This document shows, piece by piece, positions 45,449 to 55,006 of a stretch of DNA of 64,000 nt (positions are counted from its first letter, which is position 1; every line of letters starts with the position of its first letter). Below the pieces are notes generated by a model. It was not told the DNA's origin and did no database searches. It saw only the letters and a program-made list of their open reading frames with translations. A program made the position numbers and the translations under genes. Source of the DNA: Palleronia abyssalis (GTDB taxonomy: Bacteria > Pseudomonadota > Alphaproteobacteria > Rhodobacterales > Rhodobacteraceae); assembly GCF_900302445.1 (NCBI RefSeq), contig NZ_ONZF01000014.1:1-64000 (forward strand). The letters are read 5' to 3'.

Positions 45449-46085
45449 TCAGGCCTCGGCCTTCCAGTTCCAAGGGAGGAGCTCGTGGAGGCGGTTGATC
45501 TTGTGATCATGGATGCGGTCAAGGATGTCGGTGAGCCAAGCCTGGGGATCGAGATCATTCATCTTCGCCGTCTCGATCAGCGTCATGGCCCGGGCGAGGG
45601 TCTCGCCGCCGCTGTCGGACCCGGCGAAGAGCCAGTTCTTCCGGCCGATCCCGATTGGACGCATGGCACGTTCGGCCGGATTGTTGTCGATCCCGATGCG
45701 TCCGTCCTCGAGGAACAGTTCGAATGACGGCCAGCGGGAGAGCCCGTAGCGGAAGGCCTTGGCGAGATCGCCTTTGCCCGGGATGCGCGGCAGCTGGGTC
45801 TCGGCCCATACCTTGAAGGCATCCACCATGGGCCTGGAATGCTGCTTGGCGCAGCTCGGCAGACCGGCCGGCGATCTCACGCTCGACGTCGTAGAGCTTC
45901 CCGATCCGGTCGAGCGCCTCCCGTGCGATCTCGGACTTCGTGGCCTCCCGGACATCGTGGAAGTCGCGGCGTAGATGCGCCCAGCAGACCGCCTCCCGGA
46001 ACTGGCTGCTGCCGTCCGCCCGGCGTTGGTAGAGCTGGCCGAAGCCGGCATAGGCGTCCGCCTGAAGGATGCCGCTGCTACCTTG
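45449..46085 (-). pseudogene. IS66-family transposase, C-terminal fragment with frameshift
   Basis: Minus-strand pieces GILQADAYAGFGQLYQRRAD, EAVCWAHLRRDFHDVREATK and IAREALDRIGKLYDVEREIA lie in one frame. A shift near 45835 leads to RPMVDAFKVWAETQLPRIPG, DGRIGIDNNPAERAMRPIGI and KNWLFAGSDSGGETLARAMT. These are the DDE core and C-terminus of the IS66 transposase TnpC. The upstream two thirds are absent beyond about 46085. Confidence 0.88.
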
Positions 46086-46165
46086 CAGATGCCGACGCGG
46101 ATGTCCGCTTCCAAGTTCTTAGAAGAGTTCGTTCGCACGCGCAGCGAACGTCCGCTCCCCGCCGA

Positions 46166-47202
46166 TTCTGTGGAAAAACGCCGGTTCCCGAGCGCAGAAA
46201 TCGACGGCCGATAAATGCGCGCGCGCCCTTCGCATCAGGCTTTTTGCGCTTGCTGCGGTGCGGGAAGGATCTTCGCCAGTTTTCGGAGGTTCTGGGCGGT
46301 AGCGGCGAGCAGGAATTCGTCGTTCGCGCCGCATGGTCCCCGTAGTCGGAGCCTTCCAAGGCCGAGGATACGCTTGAGAAGCGCGAACAGCATCTCGACC
46401 TTCTTCCTCAGCTTCATCGAGACGTCGTATTGCTCGGTCCTGGCGATGTCGCGGGCGACCTGGCGGGCGTCCTCATGCTCCTCGCGGGTGATGGAGCGGA
46501 AATCCATGTTCGGGCAACAGCGCGGCTTCGAGGGGCAGGCCTGGCAGGTGAGCTTCGGACCGCGGTACTTGGCGACGCCCGTACCGGTCGGACCCCGGTT
46601 CGGGTCGGAATAGCTCCGACGGAACTGCTTCAGTTCGTGGCCCTCGGGGCAGATGTACTGGTCGTTGTCGGCGTCCCATTCGAAGTCCGCCCGGCTCCAC
46701 GTGCCGTCGGTGCGGCCGGCTTTGTCTATGACGGGGATGTGCGGGGCGATCTTGCGCTCGACCGGCCAGCCGAGCATCGGACCCGACCCGTAGGCCGTAT
46801 CTTCGAGAACGTCGAGTGATCCGGAACCCGGTCACTCAGGTCGAGGCGGCAGAACCAGCGATACGCCAGGTTCAGATGCACCTCTTCGCACAGTCGCCGC
46901 TCTGACCGGATGCCGAAGCAGTAGCCGACCAGCAGTATCCGGATCAGCAGCTCGGGATCGACGGACGGACGGCCGGTGTGGCTGTAGAAATCCGCGAGAT
47001 GGCCGCGGATGCTGCTCAGATCGATGAACCGGTCGATGGATCGCAGGAGGTGATCTTGAGGAACGTGATCCTCCAGCGAGAACTCGTAGAACAGCGCCGG
47101 TTGGGCCTCCTGCCTCGGTCACATCATCGCCATCCCTCCCGACCAATACCGGAATTGAATCAGCGAGATGCCCCTCGATCAAGCGAACGTTTTTCAACGA
47201 AA
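46166..47202 (-). mobile_element. IS1182-family element, internally deleted
   Basis: Minus-strand coding shows AQPALFYEFSLEDHVPQDHL, RIDRF-like IDRFIDLSSIRGHLADFY and DPELLIRILLVGYCFGIRSE up to DHSTFSKI. It then jumps to YGSGPMLGWPVERKIAPHIP and ends LAATAQNLRKLAKILPAPQQ. About 130 residues of the middle are gone, an early TGA breaks the start, and a frame change occurs at the deletion. Similar ends flank it: TTCTGTGGAAAAACG at 46166-46180 and CGTTTTTCAACGAAA at 47188-47202 in inverted orientation, probable terminal repeats. Confidence 0.7.
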
Positions 47203-47528
47203 TACGACCAAAGCAGACTTGCGGCCTTGCAGCATGGCTAACGCAGCATATCGAAAGAGCAGTCTTCCGATTGCATTAAGAAAAGAAGGCACGGTTGGCG
47301 GTGAGGGGGCGTGGCAGAACACGACGATCCGCTGGGCGGCCAGGACGGACGGAACGCGAGCCATAACCAAGATTGAGAGGGAATCTGCAAGCTGAAAGAC
47401 ATAAAGTCCAGATCCCCGAATGATCCCCTCTACTCGTATTTGGATGCAGAGCGACGGTGCGCCTTCACATCGAACTCAGCTACCTTCAATTGTGGTCATC
47501 CGTCTCGCTGCATCATTGTTTCCACTCG
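47203..47528. other. intergenic, 3' of GAF kinase
   Basis: About 325 bases between the IS1182 end and the stop of the kinase gene; no recognisable gene and no clear terminator. Confidence 0.4.
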
Positions 47529-48755
47529 TCAAGCGGCTGAGATCAACATTGGCACCCTGAAAATAAAGGTGGTTGTTCCGCTATCGCATTCCACATCGAT
47601 TTCACCATTATGCGCGATGGCGATGGACGACGCGATGAAAAGGCCGAGCCCAAGTCCCTCTCCCAAGGCCTGATCGCCACGCTCGAACGGGTGGAACAGA
47701 CCTTGTCGCAGCTTTTCGGGGATAGCCTCTCCTTGATTGCGGACACGGATTTCAAGCTCGCCCTCGCCAATCAAACCCTGCACCTGTATGGGCGCGCCGG
47801 GTGTTCCGTGACGAACGGCATTCGACAAAAGATTCGAGATTGCCTGCGCGACGCGAGGGGCATCACAGCTGACCGGCTGGTCGAAGGATAATTCGAGCGA
47901 AATCTCCTGCTCCGGGAATGCGACGCGGATTTCCTCAACGATTTGAGTGACAGCGCTGGTCAACGGCGCGTCCGGCGTAGCTGAGATGCGGATTCCACCT
48001 CCCAGCCGGGCCTTCGCGTGCAGCATGATATTGTCGATAAGGTCATTCATGCGACGCAGTGATGATCGCATCAAGGGAAAGAGCTTGCGCGCTTTGTCGG
48101 TTAACGGCTCCTTGTCCAGATGCCGAAAGCCAGCATCGAGCGCCGCAACCGGATTGCGCAGGTCATGGCCGAGGACAGCAACGAATTCTTCCTGGATGCG
48201 GGTCAGCTCACGCTCTTGCTCCACCAACCGTTCTTGGGTTTCCAGCCGTTCTTCGGTTTCCAGGCTGCGCCCAATGATGTTGGCGAACATCTCCAGCATC
48301 GACACTGCGCGTGGCTGCTTCACGTCGCGCGGCTCCGTATCGATCGCGCAGAGCGTGCCGAAAAAGCTTCCGTCGCTGCGGTGAATCGGGATCGAAGCGT
48401 AGCTCACGATGCCGAACTTGGCGGCGATGGGATGGCCGCGATAGAGATCGTCGGTTGCGGAGTCGTTGAACAGAACCTTGTTCGACGTTTCACGGACCGA
48501 CTGACAGAAGGTCGACTCGATCCCTATCTCATCACCCTCGGCCAACCCGAAGTTGACCTCGTCCACAGTGCGGCAAGCGACCCAGCGATCCGCTGTCACG
48601 CGGGCGACGGCCGCAAAGCGCATGTTCGTGGCCAGCATGACCGTTTCCAGGATGGTGCCGACAAGATCACTGCTCGCAAGTATGCTGATGTCAGCCTGAA
48701 AGTCATGCTCTCCCCGCAAGAAGGCCGCATGATCTTGAGTGATAGCGTTCTGCAT
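47529..48755 (-). CDS. GAF-domain sensor histidine kinase
   Basis: About 408 residues. A GAF domain (residues about 20-170: VMLATNMRFAAVARVTADRW, FCQSVRETSNKVLFNDSATD, VSYASIPIHRSDGSFFGTLC) is followed by a coiled coil (EERLETQERLVEQERELTR), a HisKA domain with FVAVLGHDLRNPVAALDAGF (phospho-His in GHDLRNP) and an HATPase_c domain (QAISNLLSNAVRHG, GLGLGLFIASSIAIAHNGE). Start MQNAITQDHAAFLRGEHD at 48755 is preferred to the upstream ATG at 48842. No transmembrane segment: a soluble kinase likely sensing a cytosolic or light/redox cue. Partner regulator not adjacent. Confidence 0.9.
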   Translation of the reverse strand: MQNAITQDHAAFLRGEHDFQADISILASSDLVGTILETVMLATNMRFAAVARVTADRWVACRTVDEVNFGLAEGDEIGIESTFCQSVRETSNKVLFNDSATDDLYRGHPIAAKFGIVSYASIPIHRSDGSFFGTLCAIDTEPRDVKQPRAVSMLEMFANIIGRSLETEERLETQERLVEQERELTRIQEEFVAVLGHDLRNPVAALDAGFRHLDKEPLTDKARKLFPLMRSSLRRMNDLIDNIMLHAKARLGGGIRISATPDAPLTSAVTQIVEEIRVAFPEQEISLELSFDQPVSCDAPRVAQAISNLLSNAVRHGTPGAPIQVQGLIGEGELEIRVRNQGEAIPEKLRQGLFHPFERGDQALGEGLGLGLFIASSIAIAHNGEIDVECDSGTTTFIFRVPMLISAA

Positions 48756-49043
48756 CTTCTTATCGTCCCCATTCGGCCCCGGCTCGTTCGGTCCTTTTGC
48801 AGCCTTCGGTGAGCGAGCAGCGAAGACGATCGAGGGATTCACCAGATTCAGCGAAGAATGTCGGCAATGTCACCGAAGGAAGCAATGGATTTCTGGGAAG
48901 ACGGCGTCAGGGGCGCCGCTTGGGGCTCCTGCGCGCTCTGAACTGAGCTAAACTTGGGTGTCTTCGACACGTCGCCCAACGATGTGGTCAGGATAGCTGA
49001 TAACTATGACCGCGCGGCGTATGATCGCCCCAAATCCTCCCAG
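48756..49043. other. intergenic between GAF kinase and receiver
   Basis: Just under 300 bases between the GAF kinase start and the response-regulator stop. No frame of interest. Confidence 0.4.
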
Positions 49044-49418
49044 CTAACGGTCTTTCCAAGCAAGATCGGAGCTTGCCGCAGCTTCGATGGTGCGTCGCAA
49101 CTCGTTCGGCAACAGAGGTTTCGAAAGCATTGCCAGTGGACGGATCGCCTCCTTCTCGTCGTCGGTCACCTGGTGCAAGCTTCCGCTGACGAATACAGAT
49201 GGAATTCCCATCTCATTCCGCAGCACGAACGCCGCATCTTGCCCTCTGCTTCCGTCGGCGAGTTGAAGGTCGACGATCGCAATATCCGGGCTGGACTGTC
49301 GTGACATAGCAATTGCCTTTGTCGCTGTTGCGGCGATGCCGACGACGTCATGCCCCATCTCGACAAGCTGCGCCTCCAGATCAAGCGCAATAAAGATGTT
49401 GTCTTCGACGACAAGCAC
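49044..49418 (-). CDS. single-domain response regulator
   Basis: About 124 residues: a stand-alone receiver domain. VLVVEDNIFIALDLEAQLVE (acidic pocket), IAIVDLQLADGSRG (phospho-Asp in VDLQL) and SKPLLPNELRRTIEAA (conserved Lys) are present. No output domain, as usual for receivers paired with HWE kinases. The start is uncertain: a GTG at 49418 begins at the conserved fold, while an ATG at 49523 would overlap the kinase gene. It directly follows the PAS kinase gene and is most likely its phosphorylation target. Confidence 0.82.
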   Translation of the reverse strand: MLVVEDNIFIALDLEAQLVEMGHDVVGIAATATKAIAMSRQSSPDIAIVDLQLADGSRGQDAAFVLRNEMGIPSVFVSGSLHQVTDDEKEAIRPLAMLSKPLLPNELRRTIEAAASSDLAWKDR

Positions 49419-49437
49419 GCGAAGTTCAAAGCGTTCA

Positions 49438-50868
49438 TCATTCGGCAAAGGAGATGCGGGTCCGCCAGCCACTTGTTTTATCTTCCTCGATCGTTCCGCC
49501 CAATTGCGAAGCCATCCCCGCAATCAAGCGCTGCCCGAGGCCAGTGGAATGAGAACTCCGATCCAAACTGTCGAAACTGGGACCCGTTCCATCATCTGAA
49601 ACATCGAGGACGATCTTGTCGTCGCCGCTCCGCCGCAAGCTGATGGTCACCGTGCCATCGTCGTCTTTGCCGAAGGCGTGCTTGAACGAGTTGGTCACCA
49701 GTTCGTTCACCGCCAGCGACAGGGTGACGGCCTTGTCCGTTGGAAGCCGGATCGGTTCGACATCGAGCGTGATCTGCACCCGGCGTTCTTCGCTCTCGAG
49801 CGAGGCGCGAAGATGCCTTGTCAACTTATCCAGATATTTGTCGATCTGGACTGATCGAACGTCGTCGTCTTCGTAAAGCGAGGCATGGATTGCCGCGATG
49901 GAGTTCACCCGTGCGGTTGCTGCCCGAAGAGAGGCGCGCGCAGCGGAATCCTCGGTCGCATTCGCCTCAAGGTTCAAAATGCTGGTGACCATTTGAAGTG
50001 AGTTTTTCACCCGATGGTTCACCTCTGCGATCAGCAGGTCGCGGGCTTCGACCGCCTTGCTAAGGTTAGCTTCATTTTCGCGGATAGACGTGACGTCCAG
50101 CACGATCCCGACGATACTGATAGCCTTCGTGCCCGGATCGCGAACCGACTCTCCCCGCCCAGTTACCCATCGCGTCGTCCCGTCCGGCAGCATAATCCGG
50201 TAGTCGAGATGCAAGTCCGACCCGATGGTGCGGGCCACTCGCTCGATCTCGGAAATTGCGGCATCGCGATCATCTGGGTGAAAGCGATCTAAAAACGGCT
50301 TAACCTCCGCTGCGGTCTCGCCCTGTTCGAAACCGAAAAGCTCGTCCAACTGCGGCGAGCGGACCAGGCTTTGACTAACGGGATCAAGCTCGAAATAGCT
50401 AAGATCGGCCCCCCGCATCGCAGCGCGACGCTTGGCTGCATCGGCGCGCTCTCCCAGAACGCTGCGCGTAACGTCTTCGGCTGTGTGTATCACGTGAGTA
50501 ACTCGTTCCGGCTCCGACGCGTCGGCGAAAACCGGAGAATTCAGGATGCGCCAGTAACGCGTGCCGTAGCGTCCGTCGGCCTCCAAGACGTCATGCTGCC
50601 GAAGAGGCATCTCCTGTGCCTGACCAGTTGCGACCACGGCATCCGCGGATGCCTGTAATTCTGCTTCAGCGTCGGCGTTGGGGTCGTCGGGGTTGGGCGG
50701 AAAAACCTCGAAGACCCGGAAGCCAACCAAGTCTTCGGGTTGGCGGCGCAGCATGGCGCAATAACGCTGGTTTGCCGCAACGATCCGGAGGTCTGGCGTG
50801 AACACCAATTGCGCATTTGGCGCGGCATCAAAGAAGATGCCCAAATCGATATGCCGGACTTCATCCAT
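49438..50868 (-). CDS. PAS-domain HWE/HisKA_2-type histidine kinase
   Basis: 476 residues: PAS domain 1 (residues about 10-140: AAPNAQLVFTPDLRIVAANQ, DLVGFRVFEVFPPNPDD), PAS domain 2 with PAC (about 150-265: DELFGFEQGETAAEVKPFLD, HPDDRDAAISEIERV, DYRIMLPDGTTRWVTGRGES), then HisKA_2 with AEVNHRVKNSLQMVTSILNL (phospho-His) and HATPase (LAVNELVTNSFKHAFGKDDD, DVSDDGTGPSFDSLD). No membrane segments. Its stop is 19 bases before the single-domain receiver start, forming a two-component pair. PAS ligand unknown; the FMN-binding LOV cysteine motif (NCRFLQ) is not seen. Confidence 0.9.
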   Translation of the reverse strand: MDEVRHIDLGIFFDAAPNAQLVFTPDLRIVAANQRYCAMLRRQPEDLVGFRVFEVFPPNPDDPNADAEAELQASADAVVATGQAQEMPLRQHDVLEADGRYGTRYWRILNSPVFADASEPERVTHVIHTAEDVTRSVLGERADAAKRRAAMRGADLSYFELDPVSQSLVRSPQLDELFGFEQGETAAEVKPFLDRFHPDDRDAAISEIERVARTIGSDLHLDYRIMLPDGTTRWVTGRGESVRDPGTKAISIVGIVLDVTSIRENEANLSKAVEARDLLIAEVNHRVKNSLQMVTSILNLEANATEDSAARASLRAATARVNSIAAIHASLYEDDDVRSVQIDKYLDKLTRHLRASLESEERRVQITLDVEPIRLPTDKAVTLSLAVNELVTNSFKHAFGKDDDGTVTISLRRSGDDKIVLDVSDDGTGPSFDSLDRSSHSTGLGQRLIAGMASQLGGTIEEDKTSGWRTRISFAE

Positions 50869-51149
50869 GACAGCGCTTTTCCTTGCAGCACGGCTCCACC
50901 AAAGGCACCGCTCACATATCCGAGTTCAAGGCACGATGGTCGTCGAGGCCTCGCTATAAGTTGGAGAAGGATACCAACCACACGTTCGGATATGCAAGAC
51001 GAGCCTAACGGGTCGCGCGATTGCTGTTCAATAGTGAGTAACTCTCGAAAACAAGCCTTTGTTTCGAAGCATTTCGCATCAATGGTCGGTCTGGTGACGC
51101 TGCGCCGCGGCATTAAATATAACGGCCAAGGGCGGGTTTGGGCCGTTAG
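50869..51149. other. intergenic
   Basis: About 280 bases upstream of the PAS kinase and downstream of the repeat-disrupted small gene; nothing recognised. Confidence 0.4.
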
Positions 51150-51436
51150 TTACTGTGCATACGGGACGACGTTTGATCCACCGTTCGCGAAAGCGACTGC
51201 GCCTTCGCTTCGAATGGTGCTGATTGCCTCTTCGAATGCGGCCCGATCGTCGCCAAAGAGATCGTCCCAGACAATAGATGTCCCGTCTTCGGTCACAACT
51301 TCCAGCGACCGACCATCCCCACCTTCGAGTTTGTAGATGTCCACCTTGAATGGCACCCCATCCTCAACGATGCGCTGCGAAGCGCTGCGAAGCGCTGCGA
51401 AGCGCTGGAAATGACAAGGTTGGGTTCGCGTTCCAT
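51150..51436 (-). pseudogene. small gene disrupted by 10-bp tandem repeat expansion
   Basis: A minus-strand start at 51436 (MEREPNLVIS) is preceded by a good AGAGG ribosome site. The reading frame is lost inside a 10-bp tandem repeat at 51371-51400 and the conserved-looking C-terminal part (VEDGVPFKVDIYKLEGG, TEDGTSIVWDDLFGDD, AAFEEAISTIRSEGAVAF) continues in the next frame. Removing two of the three repeat units (20 bases) joins the two into one 88-residue protein. Function unknown. Either a recently broken gene or a slip-strand switch in the off state. Confidence 0.65.
51371..51409. repeat. 10-bp tandem repeat GCGCTGCGAA x3 plus partial
   Basis: Three perfect consecutive copies of GCGCTGCGAA followed by GCGCTGGAA. 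The unit length is not a multiple of three, so copy-number changes shift the frame of the small gene it interrupts. Confidence 0.9.
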
Positions 51437-51547
51437 CTGAATACCTCTTTGGTCTGCGATAGAGCATAGAAGCACTGATCACGAAAGCCAATTTCCGCAA
51501 AGCAGGCTGCGACCGCAGCATGATGAGTGCCCGCTTGATCTCTCCTT

Positions 51548-51610
51548 TGGGCCGCGAGCGACGCCACGTGAGGGGCGACCAGGCGCTTGACCCTGCTACG
51601 CAGCGAAGGT
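51548..51610 (+). repeat. dispersed 63-bp repeat, copy 1
   Basis: Starts TGGGCCGCGAGCGACGCC and ends GCAGCGAAGGT. The same-length copy at 58235-58297 matches at roughly 54 of 63 positions by eye. Both lie in gene-free DNA in the same orientation. Confidence 0.7.
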
Positions 51611-51890
51611 CAGGTCGGAGTCCTGGATATCGAATGCTGCGGCGTCGATGAGTGGCGGCTTTGCGCACTGCGCGTCCAGCGTGACGTCCCTTGTGGTTTC
51701 GACCTTCCTTCGGCGGCGCTCCCACAGGCCGGTGGTGGACCCATGTGCTACCGAGGGAGCCTTTCACGCGATCGTCCCACGGGAGTGCGCCCTAACGAGC
51801 CACTGCCTCGTTCCCGAATGTCGCCACGTACTCCGCAATGCTCACCCCGTAGCGGCGCGGGAAGGCGCGACGCATGCGCTGGAGGTCTCC

Positions 51891-53051
51891 GTGGCGAACA
51901 CGATCCTGACTGCGGCCATGCCCATGCTCATCATCCTGGGCGGACTGGCCGGACTGCTGCTCTCGCCGTCCCCTGCCTTCGCAACCCTGCCACCTTCTGT
52001 GCAGACGCTGGCTGGGCTCGTCGCCACGGGGCCGTTGTCGCTCCTCATGGGGTGCTATGGGCGAAGAGTCGGGTTCGTAATCGGCGGCGCGCTCGCCATT
52101 CTGGGCGGGGCTGCCGGCGCGCTCGCCTGCCTCTGGGCGAGCTTCGCGCTGCTGCTCGTTGCCCATGCCGCGCTCGGCGCTGCTCTCACGTGCTACCTCT
52201 ACCCCCGCTTCGCCGCCGCCGAGGTAGTATCCGAGAACTGGCAGCCGGTCGCGATCTCGCTTGTGCTGACCTCTGGTCTGATCGCCGCCTTCGTGGGGCC
52301 GCAGCTGTTCATCTGGACCAAGGACCTGTTCGCGCCAACGCCCTTGGCAGGCGCGTATGCCGCGATCTGTGCGGTCACGCTGATCGGTCTTCTGCCGCTT
52401 GCTTTCGTCCGCGTACCCCGCCCGACTGCGCGGGTAACCCGTCTGCGTCTGGATCGTGCGGCGCTGCTCGCGATCCTGCGCCGTGGCCCCGTTTTGACGG
52501 CGGTGATCGTGGGCGCGGTGTCGCAAGGGATCATGGTGCTGATTATGGCGCCCACCCCGCTCGCCATGACGGGCGCGGGCTACTCGGAAGCACTGGCGGG
52601 CGATGTCGTTCGCTGGCACGTGGTCGCAATGTTCGCGCCCAGCTTCTTTACCGGCTTCGCCATCAAGCGGTTCGGTACCGTGCCGGTCGTGGCAACGGGG
52701 CTGGCACTCCTTGTCGTCTCGGGGCTCCTGGCAGCTAGCGGTCTGTCCCCGCACCACTTCTACGGGGCTCTGACCGTGCTCGGGGTCGGCTGGAACTTCG
52801 GCTTCATTGGAGCCACGAACATGCTCGCCAGTGCGGTGTCGGCCGACGAGCGTGCCGTCGTGCAGGGTACCAACGACACGCTGATTGCTCTTGGAGCAAC
52901 GATCTGCGTGTTCGCCTCGGGTGCAATCGTGACCGGGTTCGGATGGAAGATCCTCGCGCTTGCCAGCCTGCCGGTTCTGGCCGTCGCGCTGCTGTGGGTG
53001 CTCGTTCAGGGAAGGCGATCATCCGGCGCGCGAGACAGAGCATTCCGGTAG
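51891..53051 (+). CDS. MFS transporter
   Basis: 386 residues with about 12 hydrophobic helices (PMLIILGGLAGLLLSPSP; VGFVIGGALAILGGAAGALA; VLTAVIVGAVSQGIMVLIMA; HHFYGALTVLGVGWNFGFIG). GPLSLLMGCYGRRVGFVIGG shows the MFS loop 2-3 signature G-x-x-x-x-G-R-R, and WNFGFIGATNMLASAVSADE the late-helix motif of putative MFS proteins. The GTG at 51891 has GGAGG six bases upstream; upstream codons do not look protein-like although the frame is open. Substrate unknown. Confidence 0.8.
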   Translation: MANTILTAAMPMLIILGGLAGLLLSPSPAFATLPPSVQTLAGLVATGPLSLLMGCYGRRVGFVIGGALAILGGAAGALACLWASFALLLVAHAALGAALTCYLYPRFAAAEVVSENWQPVAISLVLTSGLIAAFVGPQLFIWTKDLFAPTPLAGAYAAICAVTLIGLLPLAFVRVPRPTARVTRLRLDRAALLAILRRGPVLTAVIVGAVSQGIMVLIMAPTPLAMTGAGYSEALAGDVVRWHVVAMFAPSFFTGFAIKRFGTVPVVATGLALLVVSGLLAASGLSPHHFYGALTVLGVGWNFGFIGATNMLASAVSADERAVVQGTNDTLIALGATICVFASGAIVTGFGWKILALASLPVLAVALLWVLVQGRRSSGARDRAFR

Positions 53052-53429
53052 ATGTTCAGGATCGGCATGCTGATCAGAGCGGACGTTCGTGGGTGGCGCA
53101 GCGAACGCCCAGTTTATTCCGCATTGTGTGAGTTCCCCGGTTCCTGCCGTGCAGCCGCGGCGAATGTCCGAAGTGGTGAAGCCGCACAGCGGCGGATAAC
53201 CCATTCGCGAAAGTCCGGAATGGGCCGGAAGGGACGGAGGCCTGGGCCAAGATTGTGGTCTCGTTCGCTGCAGCGCCACAGGTCCGGTTCGAGCCCTTCC
53301 TGCTCATTCGACGGGCTGCAGCGAACGGCCGCTCTAGCGAGCAGCCCAAAAACGTGCCGGAACCACATGGGCTTTGCCTTGGGGTTCTGTCCCGGCTAAC
53401 CATCTGTAGGCACAAGCACCTGTAGGGAA
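53052..53429. other. gene-free flank of the IS1182 element
   Basis: About 380 bases, no gene. GC-rich words repeat and recur in degenerate form (GCAGCGAACG, GCAGCGCCACAGG, GCAGCGAACGGCC). It is the left flank of the intact IS1182 element. Confidence 0.4.
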
Positions 53430-55006
53430 GGACAGAAACGGCCGATATCGGTGAAAAAGGCCGGGTCCTACATGTAGTGGAATAATCGTTGATCGGCTCG
53501 CAAGCTGATGATTCTCTCATGTTGAGAGATGGGAGGGCTTGGCGATGATGGGACGGCTGGCAGTACAGGAGGCGCTGTTCTACCGGTTTCGGATCGAGGA
53601 CCGCGTTCCGCCCGAACATCTGCTTCGGCGCATCGACCGGGTTCTGGATTTTGACGTTATCCGCCCGCAGCTCGCCGCCCTCTACAGCCCGATCGGCCGT
53701 CCCTCGATCGACCCGGAGCTGATGATCCGGATGTTGCTGGTGGGCTACCTTTACGGCATCCGGTCCGAGACGCGCCTTTGCGAAGAGGTGCACCTGAACC
53801 TTGCATACCGATGGTTTTGTCGCCTCGGGCTCGAGGGGTGCGTTCCGGATCGCTCCAGCTTCTCGAAGAACCGGTACGGGCGCTTCGCCGATGGTGATGT
53901 CCTCCGCTCCGTCTTCGAGATGGTGGTCCAGCGCTGCGTCGAGGCCGGGCTTGTTGGCGGCTCTGATGCCTTGGTCGATGGCAGCACGGTCGAGGCCGAT
54001 ACCAACCGCGAAAGGCGCGCTGCGCCGGAAGAACTCAAGGCTGCCTGGTCCGAGGCAGATGACGTCGCCCGGCCCGTACGTGCATATCTCGACCAACTGG
54101 AAGCCGAAGCGGGCGTCGAGCGTGAAGGACCGGTGCACAAACCACCGAAGGTGATCTCTGAAACCGATCCGCAAGCGGCCTGGTCCACGAAGGACGGTCC
54201 CGGACGCTTCAGCTACGAGACCAACTATCTGGTCGACGACCGGCATGCGATCATCATGGACGTTGAGGCAACGCCGGCGCGTCTGAGCCAGGAGATCGTC
54301 GCGGCGAAGGCCATGCTCGAACGCAGCAAGGCCAAGCTTGGATTTAAGCCGACATCGCTGGCAGCGGACAAGAGCTACGGTACTGCACCCTTCCTCGCCT
54401 GGCTTCTGAAGCGGAAGGTGACACCCTATGTCCCCGTTCTTGACCGACGCGCGCAGACCGACGGCAAGCTGACCCGCGACGCGTTCGTCTATGACCGGGA
54501 CCGCGACTGCTTCATCTGCCCCGAAGGCCACGATCTTACCTACCGCAACATCACCGTCGAAACCGGCGTGAAGCGTTACAAGCCATCGGCCGCCGCGTGT
54601 CGGGCGTGTCCGAGGAAGCCCGACTGTACCGACGCCTCGGCACGGTCGGTCATCCGGCTGGTCGACGAGGATGCCCGTGAGGCGGTCCGCGAACTGGCAG
54701 GCACGGTGGCCTACAATACGGCCCGGGCCCGGCGGAAAAAGGTTGAGATGCTCTTTGCGCACCTGAAGAGGCACCTCAAATTGCGTCGCCTACGCCTGCG
54801 AGGACTGACCGGAGCGACCGAAGAATTCCTCCTCGCCGCCACCGCCCAGAACCTCAGACGCCTCGTGAAGCTCTCGCCCGCCTGAAGGCGGAAAAGCGAA
54901 GCCTCGATCAACTGAAGCGCCGAAGACCAATGATCAAAAAGGTCCGTCAGCGGTCATACCACATTTGGCGCCCGGCCTTTTTCACCGATATCGACCGTTT
55001 GTGTCC
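53430..55006 (+). mobile_element. intact IS1182-family insertion sequence
   Basis: A 1577-bp element with 36-bp terminal inverted repeats at 53430-53465 and 54971-55006 (both ends begin GGACA and share a perfect 23-base core starting CGATATCGG, two mismatches overall). It contains one complete transposase gene. I did not find a convincing target duplication at the ends. Because ends and gene are intact, it is a plausible active copy, unlike every other IS in the window. Confidence 0.88.
53545..54885 (+). CDS. IS1182-family transposase
   Basis: 446 residues. N-terminal region EALFYRFRIEDRVPPEHLLR and DPELMIRMLLVGYLYGIRSE, then the DDE core: GSDALVDGSTVEADTNRERR (first Asp), SLAADKSYGTAPFLAW (second Asp) and KKVEMLFAHLKRHLKLRRLR (Glu), with a zinc-like cysteine cluster (CFICPEGHD, ACRACPRKPDC) between. 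All features are intact. The ATG at 53545 is chosen; an in-frame TTG lies two codons upstream. Ends with the usual LAATAQNLRRLVKLSPA. Confidence 0.95.
   Translation: MMGRLAVQEALFYRFRIEDRVPPEHLLRRIDRVLDFDVIRPQLAALYSPIGRPSIDPELMIRMLLVGYLYGIRSETRLCEEVHLNLAYRWFCRLGLEGCVPDRSSFSKNRYGRFADGDVLRSVFEMVVQRCVEAGLVGGSDALVDGSTVEADTNRERRAAPEELKAAWSEADDVARPVRAYLDQLEAEAGVEREGPVHKPPKVISETDPQAAWSTKDGPGRFSYETNYLVDDRHAIIMDVEATPARLSQEIVAAKAMLERSKAKLGFKPTSLAADKSYGTAPFLAWLLKRKVTPYVPVLDRRAQTDGKLTRDAFVYDRDRDCFICPEGHDLTYRNITVETGVKRYKPSAAACRACPRKPDCTDASARSVIRLVDEDAREAVRELAGTVAYNTARARRKKVEMLFAHLKRHLKLRRLRLRGLTGATEEFLLAATAQNLRRLVKLSPA

Noticed and set aside
53074-54774. Minus-strand frame of 566 codons
   Set aside because: Antisense of the intact IS1182 transposase; no independent evidence.
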